Origin: Cohnella rhizosphaerae
Lineage (GTDB): Bacteria > Bacillota > Bacilli > Paenibacillales > Paenibacillaceae
Reading direction: 5' to 3'
Length of the DNA: 64,000 nt
Assembly (NCBI RefSeq): GCF_029525575.1
Contig: NZ_JAPDIA010000007.1
Span: 620,001-684,000 of the forward strand
Shown: in pieces, positions 54,801 through 64,000 of the stretch
Layout of the letters: every line of letters starts with the position of its first letter
How positions within the stretch are numbered: position 1 is the first letter of the stretch
Program-made: the position numbers and the translations under genes
Notes under the pieces: generated by a model
Told to the model about the DNA's origin: nothing
The model's database searches: none
The model's input: the letters and a program-made list of their open reading frames with translations, nothing else

Positions 54801-57800
54801 ATGTTGAACAGGAAGGCTGGCTGGAGCAAGAGGTCGTCGACCGTAACGGCCGCGGCGGTGTTGGTCTCTCAGGTGTTCGGGGGATTCGGCTTGCTGGCGG
54901 CGGACAAGGCTTCGGCAGCGCCGTCGGAAGCGCCGCTCCGCGTGCGTATCATGGAGACGACGGACCTGCACACCAACGTGCGGGGTTTCGATTATTTTAA
55001 AAACGCAGAGACGGTGGCGGTGGGGCTGGACCGGACGGCGACGCTGATCAGGCAGGCGCGCGCCGAGCAGCCGAATGCGCTGCTGTTCGACAACGGCGAT
55101 TTGATCCAGGGCACGCCGCTCGGCACTTATATGGCCAAAGTGGACAAGCTATCGAGCCCGGGCAGCGTCCATCCGATGTACAAAGCGATGAACCTCCTAG
55201 GCTACGACGCCGCGACTTTCGGCAATCATGAATTTAATTATGGACTGGATTTCCTGGACAAGGCCATCTCGGGCGCCAAGGACGGCGCGGGCGATCCGCT
55301 GCCGTACGTGAACGCCAATATCTACGTGGACGACAATAAAGACGGCGTCGCGCAGCCCGAAGAGACGACCAACAAGTACGATCCCTACGAGATTCTGACC
55401 CGTACGTTCAAGGATGAAGCGGGCGTCGACCAGACCGTCAAGATCGGGGTCATCGGCCTCGTGGCGCCGCAGATCATGGATTGGGACAAGGCCAATCTGT
55501 TCGGCGAAGTCGTGACGCGGGACATCGCGGCTACGGCGCGTCACTTCGTGCCGCTCATGAAGGCGGACGGCGCGGACATCGTCGTGGCGCTGGCGCATAC
55601 GGGCTTCGACGCGAACGCGGTCGAAGGCGATCTTTCGGAAAACGACGTCAACGCGCTGAGCAAGGTGCCCGGCATCGACGCGATTACGTTTTCCCATACG
55701 CACAAAATCTTCCCGACGGCGAGCAACGCGTCGCTGGACGCCTTGTTCAAGGACCCGGCCACGAACCAGCCGTACAATTCGCCGAGCAGCGTCGTGAACA
55801 ACGTATACGGCCCCGGCGGCGGCACGATCAACGGCGTGTTCGCCGTGCAAGCGGGCTTCGGGGGGCGCGAACCTCGGCCTCATCGACCTGAAGCTCGTCA
55901 AGGACGCGAACGGCAAATGGACGGTGGACAAAAACGGCTCCCAGTCTTTCACGCGTTCGATCTACCGCACGGTCGACAAAGTCAATATTGCCGACGTAAA
56001 CGCAGACCCGGCGGTCGTAGCGGCGGTAGATGCCGAGCATCAAGCGACCATCGCCTATACCGGGCAAGAGCTCGGACAGACGGACGCGCCGATCAACAGC
56101 TACTTCGCGATGGTGCAGGACGATCCGTCGATCCAGATCGTGACGGACGCGCAGAAGTGGTACGCGGAGCAGTCGGTGGCAGGCACGGTATACGAGGGAT
56201 TGCCGATCCTGAGCGCGGGCGCGCCGTTCAAGGCGGGGCGCAACGGACCTTCCGAGTACACGGACATCGACGCGGGCCCGCTTACGATCCGCAGCGCGAG
56301 CGATCTGTATCTGTACGACAATACGCTGAAGGCGGTCGTCATCAAGGGTGCGACGGTGAAGGAATGGCTGGAGATGTCCGCCGGCGCCTTCAACCGGATT
56401 TATCCGACGAAGTCGCTGCCACAGCCGCTGCTGAATCCGGCCTTCGCGGTCTATAACTATGACGTCATCGACGGCGTCACCTACCAGATCGACGTGACGA
56501 AGCCGGCCAAGTACAAGCCGGACGGCAGCATCAACGACGCGTCGTCCAGCCGAATCGTGAACCTCGAATTCGACGGCAAGCCGATCGATCCCGAGCAGGA
56601 ATTTATCGTCGTGACGAACAACTACCGCGCGAGCGGCGGCGGCAACTTTCCGGGGCTCAAGGGCTCGCCGCTGGCCGTCGATTCCCAGGACGAGAACCGT
56701 CAGGTGCTGATGGATTATATCTCGGAAATGGGCACCGTCAGCCCGAGCGCGGACGGCAACTGGTCGATCGAGCCGATCAAAAGCCTGGTGAACGTGACTT
56801 TCACGAGCTCGCCTGCGGCCGCGAAGTACGCGGCGGAGACGAACGGCAAGATCGCGGATAGCGGCAAGACGAACGACAAAGATTTCGAGATCTACAATCT
56901 GCAGCTGAGCGAGAAGACGCCGACGCCGACCGAGCCGGTCGAAGTGCATCTGATCGGCATCAACGACCTTCACGGGCAGTTGGATACGACTTCGGTCGTG
57001 GGGGGCAAGCCGGCGGGCACCGCGGCGACGCTGGCGACGTACATCAAGGAAACGCGCGCCAAGTACGCGCACAGCCTGCTCGTTCATAACGGCGACTCCG
57101 TAGGCGCGACCGCGCCGGTCTCCTCGCTCGAGCGCGACGAGCCGACGCTGGAATGGATGAATCTGATGCAGTTCGATATCGGCACGCTCGGCAACCATGA
57201 GTTCGACCAAGGCGTGGCGGCATTGAAGGCGCAGCTGAACGGGGGCGTCGATCCCGTAGGCGGCAAGATCGTGCACAAGGGCGCGAACTTCGATTATATC
57301 AATGCCAACGTCGTGGACGAAAAAACGGGCGAACCGATTATCGCGCCTTATGTAGTGAAAGAGATCGGCGGCGTCAAGATCGGCTTCATCGGCGTCGTCA
57401 CGATGGCGACGGTGACCAAAGTGTCGCCCGAAGGACTGAAAGGCGTCAAGCTGGTCGATCAGGCGCCGGTCGTCAACAAGGCGGTAGACGAGCTGAAAAA
57501 ACAAGGCATCAAGAGCATCGTCATCCTGGCCCATGACCCTGCATCCACCAATGCAACGACCGGTCTGACGACGGGCGAAGCCGCGGATCTTGCGAACAGC
57601 GTCGACGACGAGGTCGACGTGATCATGGCCGGCGACAACCATGCCTTGGCCAACGGTCTCGTGGACGGCAAGCTCATCGTGCAAGCCTACTCGTACGGCA
57701 CGGCTTTCGAGGACGTCAAGCTGGTCATCGATCCGGCGACGGGCGATATCGCGAGCAAGTCGGCGACCGTCACGACGACGTTCCAGGAAGGCGTGACGCC

Positions 57801-59655
57801 GGACGCGGACACCGAGAAGCTGGTGAACAAATATCTCGACCTGCATCCCGAGCTTAAAAATCCGGTGGGCACGACCGACGGATCGGTCGTCCGGACCGAC
57901 GCCTACAACAATGAGGCGCCGCTCGGCAACCTGATCGCGGACGCCATGCGCAGCGCGTTCCCGGGCTCGGATTTTGCGTTCATGAACCCGGGCGGCATCC
58001 GCGCGGACCTGCCGAAAGGCGAAGTGAAGTTCGGCGACCTGGCCAAGGTGCAGCCGTTCGGCAACACGCTCGTGAAGCTGACGCTGACGGGCGCCCAGAT
58101 CCGCACGCTGCTCCAGCAGCAGTGGGGCGTCAAGGCGGACGGCACGGCGGATACGAAGACGCTGCAAATCTCAGGCCTGAAGTACGCGGCCAACCTGGCG
58201 CTTCCGATCGCGCAGCGCGTCACGAGCCTGACGAAGACGGACGGCACGCCGATCGAGGACAACAAGGAATATACGGCCGTCGTCAACAACTTCATGGCTG
58301 CGGGCGGAGACAACTACAAGGTGCTTACGGAAGCGAAGGAGTCGGTCGTCGGTCCGACCGATCTGGACATTTTCTATCAATATATCGTGGATACGTTCAA
58401 AGGCGGAGCCATCACGGCGAAGATCGAAGGACGCATCGTAAACACGAACACGCCGGTGACGCCTCCGATTACGCCAGGCAACCCGACCCCGACGCCTACG
58501 CCGACCCCGACGCCTGGCGCGCCGGTGAAGATCAGCGTCGATGGGAAGGACGTGCCGAAGGCGGAGAACGGCGTCGTGAACTTGCCGGTGACGATTCCGG
58601 ACGGCGTGGGCGACGTCGCCATCTCGCTCCCGCTGAACATCGCGGAGCTGGCCGGCGCAGGCAGCCAGGTCAAGCTTGCGTTGAACGGCGTGACCTTGTC
58701 GCTGCCGGCCAAGGTGCTGGAGGACGCGGCGAAGCTCGTCACGGGCGACGCGGCAAAGGACGCGACGTTGTCGGTGAATTACAGCCGGTTGACGTCCGAC
58801 GCGGCGAACGCGCTGCTCGCCGGTTCGCAGAACGCCAACTTGAGCATCAAGCCTGCGGGCGCGGTCACGAAGCTCGGTCTCTCGGCCGTAGCGAAGGACG
58901 GCACGACGGCCGGTACGCTAAGCGGCTTCGCCGAGCCCGTCTCGATCGGGATCCAGGTAGACGGCAGCGCAAACGCGAAGCTGACGAACCTGTACCGCAT
59001 CGACGGCGGCAAGCCGGTCTACGTAAAGGCGAAGCTGCAAGGCGGCACGCTGACGGCTGAAGTAACGCAGCCGGGCACGTATGCGGCGCTGACCTACGAC
59101 CGCAGCTTCGCGGACGTGCCTGCGTCCTACTGGGCGAAGGACGTCATCGCCGAGCTGGCGGCCAAGCAGCTCATCGACGGCACGGACGCGGCGAACTTCG
59201 CGCCGCAGCGCCAGATCACGCGCGCCGAATTCGCCAAACTGCTCGTACAGGAATTCGGGCTGCAAGCCCAAGGCGCCGGGGCCTCGTTCACGGACGTCGC
59301 GTCCGGCAGCTGGTATGCCGAAGTCGTGGGTGTCGCGTCCGCGAACGGGCTCATTACGGGCAAGGGCGACGGCAGCTTCGCGCCGAACGCGCCGATCACC
59401 CGCGAGGAGATGGCGGTCATGCTCGCGCGCATCCCGGCGCTGAAGTCGGGCGGCACGACCGGCACCGCCGGCTTCAAGGACGGCGGCAAGATCAGCGGCT
59501 GGGCGCAAGGGGCGGTCGGCCGGATTTTGGACGAAGGCCTCATGCAAGGTCGCGGCAACGGCGTTTTCGCGCCGCAAGGCTTCACGACGCGCGCCGAAGC
59601 GGCGAAGGTCGTTCACGGTCTGCTGGTCGCGGCGGAGTCGGGCGGAGGCTTCTAA
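54801..59655 (+). CDS. SLH-anchored YfkN-like nucleotide phosphoesterase (one apparent frameshift)
   Basis: About 1617 residues. A signal peptide (to about 38) is followed by a first metallophosphatase plus 5'-nucleotidase C unit of the CpdB type (METTDLHTNV, LLFDNGDLIQG, ATFGNHEFNYG), a second UshA-type unit (GINDLHGQLD, LLVHNGDSVGA, GTLGNHEFDQG, MNPGGIRADLP), a Thr-Pro linker, a beta domain and three SLH domains. Bacillus YfkN has the same two-enzyme plan. It should strip phosphate from extracellular cyclic nucleotides and nucleotides at the cell surface. One extra G in the six-G run near 55862 separates the two halves; five G restore VQAGFGGANLGLIDLK. Start ATG 54801 follows GAAGGGAG. Confidence 0.88.
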
Positions 59656-59693
59656 CGCGCATTTTTCGAACGAATCGAATACGGCTGAGTCAT

Positions 59694-59727
59694 CAAGCTT
59701 CCGGGCGCTTCGGCCCCGGGGGGCTTG
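59694..59727 (+). other. Hairpin after the nucleotidase gene
   Basis: CAAGC / GCTTG outer stem with a GC-rich inner stem and TCTTTATG after it; a possible terminator without a strong T-run. Confidence 0.45.
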
Positions 59728-59775
59728 GCGTCTTTATGCGAACTATTATAAGCTGTAACGTAGAGGTGAGACGTC

Positions 59776-60102
59776 ATGCAGCCATATACGGCGCGCGTAG
59801 TCGAAGTCATTAAAGCAATACCGCCGGGCACGGTGATGACGTACGGGCAAGTGGCGGCCGCGGCGGGCAGTCCGCGAGGCGCCCGGCGCGTCGTCTGGGT
59901 GCTGCATTCGCTGAGCGAAGCGCACGGTCTTCCGTGGCATCGGGTCGTCAACGCCAAAGGCGAGATCGCGCTGCCGGGCGACGAGGCGCGGTATACGCAG
60001 CGGTCGCTGCTCGAGGAAGAGGGCGTGCTGTTCGACGGGGACTACCGCGTAGACCTCGCGCAGTGCAGATGGGACGGCGCGAGCCCGGAAGGGGAAGGAT
60101 AG
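59776..60102 (+). CDS. atl: Alkyltransferase-like (ATL) DNA damage-binding protein
   Basis: 108 residues of the MGMT/Ada C-terminal fold: PPGTVMTYGQVAAAAGSPRGARRVVWVL and PWHRVVNAKGEIAL. In true methyltransferases the active site reads PCHRV; here Cys is replaced by Trp, which defines ATL proteins. Known ATLs bind O6-alkylguanine without removing it and hand the lesion to nucleotide-excision repair. Start ATG 59776 follows GAGGTGAG. The DUF523 gene begins four bases after the stop, so they are cotranscribed. Confidence 0.92.
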   Translation: MQPYTARVVEVIKAIPPGTVMTYGQVAAAAGSPRGARRVVWVLHSLSEAHGLPWHRVVNAKGEIALPGDEARYTQRSLLEEEGVLFDGDYRVDLAQCRWDGASPEGEG

Positions 60103-60105
60103 CGG

Positions 60106-60576
60106 ATGCCGGTGAAAATACTGGTCAGCGCTTGCCTGCTCGGGCAGCAGGTGCGCTACGACGGCGGCGGCAAGCTGTGCGAGGATCCGCGGTTCGCGCG
60201 CTGGCAGGCTGAAGGCCGGTTCGTGCCGGTATGCCCCGAAGTGGCCGGCGGGCTGCCGACGCCGCGGCCGCCGGCGCAGATTCGGGGCGACCGGGTCGTG
60301 ACCGAACAGGGAGAAGATTTTACGGAGGCGTTCGACCGAGGCGCGGAGATCGCGCTGCAGGCGGCACGGGCGCATGGCGTGGCGCTGGCGATTCTGAAGC
60401 AGAGCAGCCCTTCCTGCGGCAGCCTGTTCGTCTACGACGGTACGTTCAGCGGCGCAAAGCGCCCGGGCGAGGGCAGGACGGCGGCGCTTCTGCGCAAGCA
60501 CGGCTTCAAAGTTTTCGGTGAGGACCAGCTGGAGGAAGCCGAGCGCGAGCTCGCCCGGCTGGAACGGGAACGGTGA
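60106..60576 (+). CDS. DUF523 family protein
   Basis: 156 residues of a compact bacterial family of unknown role. Conserved features: VSACLLGQQVRYDGG at the start, VPVCPEVAGGLPTPRPPAQ, and KQSSPSCG with conserved Cys residues that could bind a metal. ATG 60106 uses GGAAGGGGAAGG at the end of the preceding gene. It overlaps nothing and faces the methyltransferase gene on the other strand. Confidence 0.92.
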   Translation: MPVKILVSACLLGQQVRYDGGGKLCEDPRFARWQAEGRFVPVCPEVAGGLPTPRPPAQIRGDRVVTEQGEDFTEAFDRGAEIALQAARAHGVALAILKQSSPSCGSLFVYDGTFSGAKRPGEGRTAALLRKHGFKVFGEDQLEEAERELARLERER

Positions 60577-60635
60577 AGGTCGCGTCCAGTGCGCCGGGAT
60601 TGCCTACCGCGTCCGGATTATAGCGAGCTCGTCGA

Positions 60636-61328
60636 TTAAGACGCCGATGCAGGCTTGGAGCCATAGAAAACGGCGAAGTCGAGATATTTATACATACAAT
60701 CCGCGTCCTGGAAGCCCGCTTCCGCCATCCAGGCGATCTGGTCGCCGAGCTTGGCGTTGATATCGACGCCTCTCCGCTCGACGGAAGCGTCGATGGCCGA
60801 TCGGGGCAAGCCGCTGGCGGCGACCTCGGCGAGCCATCTTTTGCGATAGTAGGCGTCCGCGGCGGGCGTCGTGCCGGCGACCTGGTCCGCGTTGACGAAT
60901 GCGCCGCCGGGCGCCAGCGCCCGATACAGCTTTTTGAAAAGGTCCCGTTTGGACGCATGGGTCAGATGGTGGATCGAGAGCGACGAGACGATGAGGTCGC
61001 AGCTTCCCGGCGGCAACGTATAATCGGAGTAGTCGGCAACGATGAATTCGGCATTCGGATCGCCGGCGAACCGCTCGCGGGCGACGTTCAGCATGGGCTC
61101 GCTCATATCGATCAAGGAGAGGCGGGCCCCGGGCAGCTTGCTTCGCACCATCGCGGCCAGCAGGCCCGTGCCTGCGCCCAGATCCAGCACGCGAGGCGCA
61201 GCTTCCGCGCTCTCGGACAGCGACACGGCCATGCCGTAAAATTCGTCGAAGCACGGGATGAGCCCTCTTCTTTGCTCGTCGTAATGGCTTGCGGCGTCGT
61301 CGAATTGTTTTTTCACGTTCGGATTCAT
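60636..61328 (-). CDS. Class I SAM-dependent methyltransferase
   Basis: 230 residues with the Rossmann-like methyltransferase fold: motif I VLDLGAGTGLLA binds SAM, then LSLIDMSEPML, a VADYSDY strand, and CDLIVSSLSIHHL. The substrate is not predictable; the UbiE/small-molecule type is closest. Start ATG 61328 follows GAGGAGG; the ATG at 61364 lies upstream of that site. Single gene, convergent with the DUF523 gene. Confidence 0.9.
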   Translation of the reverse strand: MNPNVKKQFDDAASHYDEQRRGLIPCFDEFYGMAVSLSESAEAAPRVLDLGAGTGLLAAMVRSKLPGARLSLIDMSEPMLNVARERFAGDPNAEFIVADYSDYTLPPGSCDLIVSSLSIHHLTHASKRDLFKKLYRALAPGGAFVNADQVAGTTPAADAYYRKRWLAEVAASGLPRSAIDASVERRGVDINAKLGDQIAWMAEAGFQDADCMYKYLDFAVFYGSKPASAS

Positions 61329-61567
61329 CGCAGGACCTCCTCGTTTGATGACTGCTCTTATCATAGATCCGCTTCTTCAGAATAGGGAAATATATAAAAT
61401 ATACTATGTTTATAGCCGGAGACTATTGGGTAAAGAAAGTGGCCGACGTTCGGGGAATGCTGCGAAATATGGCGAATCCTGTCTGCCTTTCGCGGCGACG
61501 ATCGCCTATAATCGGAAGAGATCTTTAAAAACGGCAGTGACGGTACATATGCCGAGGAGAGATGGCC

Positions 61568-62608
61568 ATGAATCGTGCGTGGACGCAAAATGCCAAAATC
61601 CTGATCGTAGACGATCAGCCCACGAATATCATGCTGCTGGAGCATGTGCTGCGAAGAGGCGGGTTCAACAATCTGCACAGCACGACCGACCCTGCCGAGG
61701 TCGAGCGGCTCTTCGGCGAGCTGGCGCCCGATATGGTGCTGCTCGATCTTCACATGCCCGTCGTCGACGGGTTCGCCGTGCTAAGGCAGCTGCGTCCGCT
61801 GATCGGAGAGAGCAGCTTCCTGCCCGTCGTGGTGCTTACCGCCGACGACTCCCCGAGCTCGCGCAAAGAGGCGCTTCATCTGGGCGCCAACGATTTTATC
61901 ACGAAGCCGCTGGACGCGTCCGAGGTCGTGCTCCGCATCGACAACTTGCTCAATACGCGCTATTTTTACTTGCAGATGCAGGAACAGAACCAGTCGCTCG
62001 AACGCCGGGTTCAGGAGCGGACGGCCGAGCTGGAGCAGGCCAAGCTGGAGATTTTGCATCTGCTCGCGCGTACGGCGGAATATCGCGACGACGAGACCGG
62101 CCAGCACACGCAGCGCGTGGGGCGCATGGCGCGCGACGTCGCCGTCGCGCTGGGACTGCCGCAGCAGGAGGTCGAGCTGATCGAGCAGGCGACGCCGCTG
62201 CACGACATCGGCAAGATCGGCATCGCGGACGATATTTTACTGAAGCCCGGGCGCTTCACGGCCGAAGAGTTCGAGCAGATGAAGCGGCATACGCTGATCG
62301 GCGCGTGGATACTGGAGACGAGCTCGTTCCCGGTGCTGCGGATCGCGGGAGAGATCGCGCTGACGCATCACGAGAAATGGAACGGCGGCGGATACCCCAA
62401 GGGACTTAGCGGAGCGGATATTCCGTTGTCGGGACGCATCGTCGCGATCGCCGACTTTTACGATGCGCTCACGCACGAGCGGCCGTACAAAAAAGCGTGG
62501 ACGCATGAGGAGGCGATCGCCGAGATTCTCGCGCAGCGCGGGGTTCATTTCGATCCGGTCGTCGTAGACGCCTTCCTCGGCGTGTTAGAGCTGCCCGTCT
62601 CGTCCTGA
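61568..62608 (+). CDS. Response regulator with HD-GYP output domain
   Basis: 346 residues: receiver domain (1-125; KILIVDDQPTN, phospho-acceptor Asp in MVLLDLHMPVVDG, Lys in ITKPLD), a short coiled coil (130-160), then an HD-GYP domain (165-335) with HTQRVGRMA, LHDIGKIGIADD and HHEKWNGGGYPKGL, which includes the complete HD and GYP motifs. HD-GYP proteins hydrolyse cyclic di-GMP, here controlled by phosphorylation. ATG 61568 is eight bases after GAGGAG; ATG 61562 is too close. No kinase gene is adjacent. Confidence 0.93.
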   Translation: MNRAWTQNAKILIVDDQPTNIMLLEHVLRRGGFNNLHSTTDPAEVERLFGELAPDMVLLDLHMPVVDGFAVLRQLRPLIGESSFLPVVVLTADDSPSSRKEALHLGANDFITKPLDASEVVLRIDNLLNTRYFYLQMQEQNQSLERRVQERTAELEQAKLEILHLLARTAEYRDDETGQHTQRVGRMARDVAVALGLPQQEVELIEQATPLHDIGKIGIADDILLKPGRFTAEEFEQMKRHTLIGAWILETSSFPVLRIAGEIALTHHEKWNGGGYPKGLSGADIPLSGRIVAIADFYDALTHERPYKKAWTHEEAIAEILAQRGVHFDPVVVDAFLGVLELPVSS

Positions 62609-62652
62609 ACGGAGCGGACGGTCCGGCTTGCCGTTAACGAACGTATGTTGCT

Positions 62653-62679
62653 GCCCTGCCCGTGCGGCGGGGCTTTTTT
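62653..62679 (+). terminator. Rho-independent terminator
   Basis: GCCCTGCC / GGCGGGGC stem followed by six T, after the HD-GYP gene. Confidence 0.8.
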
Positions 62680-62734
62680 GACGTCTGTGGGTATAATACC
62701 TTGATTAGAAAATGACGGCGATCGGAACGGACGG

Positions 62735-63659
62735 ATGACGGAGGAGGATGCGAACTTGTTCGATTGCGCAATCATAGGCGGCGGTCCTGCCGGACTTAAC
62801 GCCGCGCTCGTGCTCGGCAGAGCGCGGCGAACCGTCGCGCTGTTCGACGAAGGGAAGCCGCGCAACCGCGTTGCGATTGCGTCGCACGGCTTTTTGACGA
62901 GAGACGGGGCCTCGCCGGCTGCGATACGAAAAATCGCGCATGACGAGCTGGCCGTCTATCCGAGCGTGCGCGTTCGGGGAAGCCGGGTGGAGGAAGTCGT
63001 ACGAGATTCGGACGGCGGCTTCCGGTTGACGGATGCGGCGGGAGAAAGCTGGCGGGCGGCGAGGCTGCTGCTGGCATCGGGGTTGAAGGAACTGCTGCCC
63101 GAGATTCCGGGGCTTCGCGAACTTTATGGCAGAAGTCTGTTCTGCTGCGCTTATTGCGACGGCTGGGAGATGCGGGATCGTCCGCTCGCGCTCGTCGCGG
63201 GCAACGATCACACGTTCCATCTGGCCAAGACGGTGTTCAATTGGAGCAAGGACCTGCTTGTCTGCACCAACGGTTACGATTCGCTGGAGCCCGCGGAGGA
63301 GCGTGCGCTGCGCGAGCGCGGCATCCGGATCGATCATCGACCGATCGGACGGTTGGTGGGCGAAGCGGGCCGGCTGTCCGCCGTGCGCTTCGCGGACGGG
63401 GAGGAGATTGCCCGCGAGGGAGGCATCGTCGCCGAGCGGCTGCGTCAGGCCGCGCCCTTCGCGGAACGGCTCGGATGCGCGATGACGCCGTACGGCGGCA
63501 TCGAGACGGATGGCGCCGGCCGGACGAGCGTGCGGGGCGTATACGCGGCGGGGGGATGCGGCTTGCATCATGCCGGCGCAGCTCGTCGTAGCCGCCGCCG
63601 AAGGCGTTCGCGCCGCGATCGGAATGAATGAAGATATGACGGACGAGGCGTTCGCTTGA
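62735..63659 (+). CDS. Thioredoxin-reductase-like flavoprotein (one apparent frameshift)
   Basis: About 307 residues: FAD-binding motif AIIGGGPAGLNAALVLGRA near the start, GLKELLPEIPG, and a redox pair in CAYCDGWE, as in thioredoxin reductases; the short central NAD(P)H region contains LVAGNDH. The second FAD motif at the end is reached only after removing one G from the six-G run near 63553: VYAAGDAACIMPAQLVVAAAEG, stop at 63657-63659. It belongs to the small TrxB-like group of unknown electron acceptor. The frame opens at 62735; an internal TTG at 62756 would fit the usual N-terminus LFDCAIIGGG equally well. Confidence 0.85.
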
Positions 63660-63689
63660 TGGCGGGCGTCCACTCGCAAACGAAAAAAA

Positions 63690-63735
63690 AGCGGCCGAAC
63701 GATCCGCGCTCATGACGGGCGGATCGTTCGGCCGC
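63690..63735. terminator. Bidirectional terminator
   Basis: Perfect 16-base stem GCGGCCGAACGATCCG / CGGATCGTTCGGCCGC, with eight A on the left that become a T-run for the minus-strand gene ending at 63791. Confidence 0.88.
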
Positions 63736-63790
63736 TTGCGTTTAGAAGGCCAATTTTCAGCCGGCCGCCGACCGCAACGCCGACCATGAC

Positions 63791-64000
63791 CTACAAGCCA
63801 TAGCGCTTCCGCAGCGAAGCCGCCATCTCCTCGATCTCAGCCGGCGCGGGCAAGCGCAGCGCCGCCTCGGCGCTCGCGATGCCGGCCGGCGTCTGATGCG
63901 CGCGGATGACGTCCTTCACCGCGGCGGCGAAGCGCGCGGCAAGCCCGGGACCGGCACTGTACGAGCCGGTCCCGGCGCTCGCGCCGCCTGCCCCGCTGCC
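63791..64000 (-). CDS. C-terminal fragment of an unrecognised protein
   Basis: The last 69 residues of a gene entering from the right edge. A Gly/Ala/Ser-rich stretch is followed by FAAAVKDVIRAHQTPAGIAS and a helical end, EEMAASLRKRYGL, then TAG. The strong terminator at 63690 supports a real gene end. I cannot assign a family from this piece. Confidence 0.6.
   Translation of the reverse strand, partial: GSGAGGASAGTGSYSAGPGLAARFAAAVKDVIRAHQTPAGIASAEAALRLPAPAEIEEMAASLRKRYGL

Noticed and set aside
55828..58167. 779-codon open frame antisense to the nucleotidase gene
   Set aside because: Shadow of the well-supported sense gene; His/Arg/Val-biased translation without domains.

Overview
This 64-kb window is chromosomal DNA from a high-GC, spore-former-type Firmicute of the Paenibacillaceae (Cohnella/Paenibacillus-like). 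That is an inference from several YesM/YesN two-component systems, many CUT1 sugar ABC transporters, three S-layer-homology (SLH) anchored proteins, a cobalamin riboswitch and strong Shine-Dalgarno sites. No rRNA, convincing tRNA, insertion sequence, prophage or CRISPR array was seen.

Layout. (1) 1-11136, carbohydrate locus 1: a YesN/YesM pair on the minus strand, divergent from a solute-binding protein, two permeases, a clan GH-D-like glycosidase, a GH43-like enzyme and a secreted beta-helix glycosidase. (2) 11218-13630: a CorC/HlyC-type CBS membrane protein, a dispersed palindromic repeat, and a short promoter-to-terminator unit with small basic ORFs. (3) 13663-21140, minus strand: an ECF transporter (S, fused double ATPase, T), a DUF4430 lipoprotein and an SLH-anchored protein combining a DUF4430 domain with an alpha-toroid domain, with a cobalamin riboswitch upstream. 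I read this as a surface corrinoid-capture and uptake system. (4) 21167-25954: LysR regulator, branched-chain aminotransferase, metallo-beta-lactamase-fold hydrolase and EamA exporter. (5) 26079-33788, carbohydrate locus 2: two permeases, solute-binding protein, YesM kinase, YesN regulator and a second solute-binding lipoprotein. (6) 33789-35800: an SLH-gene remnant followed by an AT-rich cassette of three unrecognised genes. (7) 35843-46151, carbohydrate locus 3: two permeases divergent from a YesM/YesN pair, an 11-copy 62-bp palindrome array, a solute-binding protein and a GH36 alpha-galactosidase. A near-identical 24-bp site at the same distance from the permease and binding-protein genes ties the locus together. 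(8) 46385-59655: a large SLH surface protein, an O-antigen-ligase-like protein, a small conserved protein and a YfkN-like SLH-anchored nucleotidase. (9) 59776-64000: an alkyltransferase-like protein, DUF523 protein, methyltransferase, HD-GYP response regulator, thioredoxin-reductase-like flavoprotein and a partial gene.

Quality warning. About 26 apparent frameshifts interrupt otherwise well-conserved genes. Nearly all are explained by one extra base, usually in a G, C or A run, and correcting them restores whole families in frame. I treat them as probable sequence or assembly errors and annotate the restored genes, noting each break.
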